Assembly (NCBI GenBank): GCA_964606855.1
Contig: CAZSHM010000014.1
Location: 1 to 33,401 of the forward strand
Reading direction: 5' to 3'
DNA: 33,401 nucleotides
Source: UBA7185 sp964606855
Lineage (GTDB): Bacteria; Bacillota; Peptococcia; Peptococcales; Peptococcaceae
The notes below the pieces were generated by a model that worked only from the letters and a program-made list of their open reading frames with translations, had not been told where the DNA came from and ran no database searches. This document shows, piece after piece, positions 32,917-33,401 of this stretch. The translations under genes were made by a program, and so were the position numbers. Numbering within the stretch: the stretch's first letter is position 1; each line of letters starts with the position of its first letter.

Positions 32917-32945
32917 ATTGTACCGTGCATAAAAGGCCTTGTCAA
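32917..32945 (-). promoter_or_regulatory. Consensus promoter with a ~260-base leader
   Basis: On the minus strand TTGACA (32945-32940) and TACAAT (32922-32917) are 17 bases apart. Transcription should begin near 32910, leaving about 260 bases before the GTG at 32650. The interval 32651-33066 holds no gene. Confidence 0.9.
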
Positions 32946-33066
32946 GTTTTGCATCCGCAACTCGGGCAGACGATTCCCTGCACTGCGTACGCCCTTCCGC
33001 AGACCCTTCCATATGCCTCGCATTCTCCAGCAGGTTTTGCTACAATAAAATACGAGAGAGGGCAGC

Positions 33067-33342
33067 GTGGGGGTGCGCGTCAAGGTGCTGCGCGGCGGCG
33101 GAAACGATATCGTGGATCAGTACGTTCGCTTCTGACAGAACGCCGACCGGCAGAGGAAAGTCTACGGGAGGACGGAGGAAGCCGCCCGTCAGACAATTCG
33201 GCAATGTCTGGAGAAGGGCATTCCGGCCCCGTTTCTGCGGTCGCGGCAGAAGGAGGTCGAAGCTGTCCTGGTAACCTTGTTTGATCAGGAGAAGGTCTGG
33301 GAGATCCACGATTCCAACGTGCTGAAAAAAGACGTACCGTAA
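33067..33342 (+). pseudogene. Broken PD-(D/E)XK (Rpn/putative transposase) family gene, C-terminal part
   Basis: The reading frame gives VRVKVLRGGGNDIVDQYVRF, an in-frame TGA (33133-33135), then QNADRQRKVYGRTEEAARQT, EKGIPAPFLRSRQKEVEAVL and VTLFDQEKVWEIHD to a TAA at 33340-33342. The order and spacing resemble the C-terminal half of Rpn-like PD-(D/E)XK proteins (QYVxF...YGRTxEAxxxxIxxCxExxI...FLxxRxxEV...LFDQEK). The nuclease half is missing and the TGA breaks what is left, so it is a decayed copy. A TGCTACAAT extended -10 box lies at 33038-33046. Confidence 0.65.
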
Positions 33343-33387
33343 AAATAGAGCGGGAATCTCGCCGGTCTTCGCGAGTTTCCCGCTCCT
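33340..33387 (-). terminator. Intrinsic terminator near the window end
   Basis: GAGCGGGAA (33348-33356) and CTCG pair with CGAG and TTCCCGCTC (up to 33385). On the minus strand the stem is followed by TATTTTTA, so it probably ends a minus-strand transcript coming from beyond the window. Confidence 0.75.
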
Positions 33388-33401
33388 CCTCGTATAATCC
33401 G

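Noticed and set aside
32599..33284. Plus-strand open frames opposite the membrane-protein pair and its leader
   Set aside because: They are antisense, lack start signals and cross the clear minus-strand promoter.
33391..33401. TATAAT at the window end as a promoter
   Set aside because: No -35 box is seen at the right distance, and the downstream sequence is outside the window.

Overview
The window is a high-GC stretch of a Bacillota chromosome, most likely a Clostridia-type anaerobe. This is inferred from the gene order ylxM-ffh-rpsP-khpA-ylqD-rimM-trmD, the GatCAB amidotransferase genes, the acetate kinase/phosphotransacetylase pair, sigma-A type promoters and AGGAGG-like ribosome binding sites. 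No rRNA, tRNA, CRISPR or intact insertion sequence was recognised.

Region by region. 1-361 is gene-free and holds a GC-rich repeat. 362-12301 is one long minus-strand housekeeping run, read from right to left: ylxM, ffh, rpsP, khpA, ylqD, rimM, trmD, pcrA, ligA, gatC, gatA, gatB. It covers protein targeting, ribosome maturation, tRNA modification, DNA repair and tRNA-dependent amidation. It starts at a near-consensus promoter (12348-12376) and has an internal terminator-like hairpin between khpA and ylqD. 12443-12934 holds a perfect 213-bp tandem repeat whose core is related to the repeat at 1-306. 13015-18813 (minus) carries thrS, prfB with the classical +1 programmed frameshift, and secA. 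19124-20517 (minus) carries an unrecognised gene and folD. From 20712 the plus strand carries a TtcA-type tRNA thiolase, an EcsC-family protein, ackA and pta; ackA-pta is driven by a perfect-consensus promoter.

25162-31604 is an accessory module. A minus-strand operon encodes an enolase-superfamily (mandelate racemase-like) enzyme, a three-part TRAP transporter (DctP, DctQ, DctM) and, last, a protein resembling the desulfinase DszB. A divergent LysR regulator faces it across a shared promoter/operator region. The DszB-like protein has no signal peptide and no ABC partner genes nearby, and it appears to keep the Cys-His-Arg active-site set of DszB. The module therefore looks like uptake and breakdown of a small organic acid, possibly a sulfur-containing one; this is the most interesting system in the window.

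31605-33401 is less orderly. It has a 57-codon coding-like remnant, tandem terminators, two small membrane-protein genes with a long structured leader, and a broken PD-(D/E)XK (Rpn/transposase-type) gene. The very large plus-strand open frames opposite the housekeeping genes are GC-driven shadows and are not annotated.
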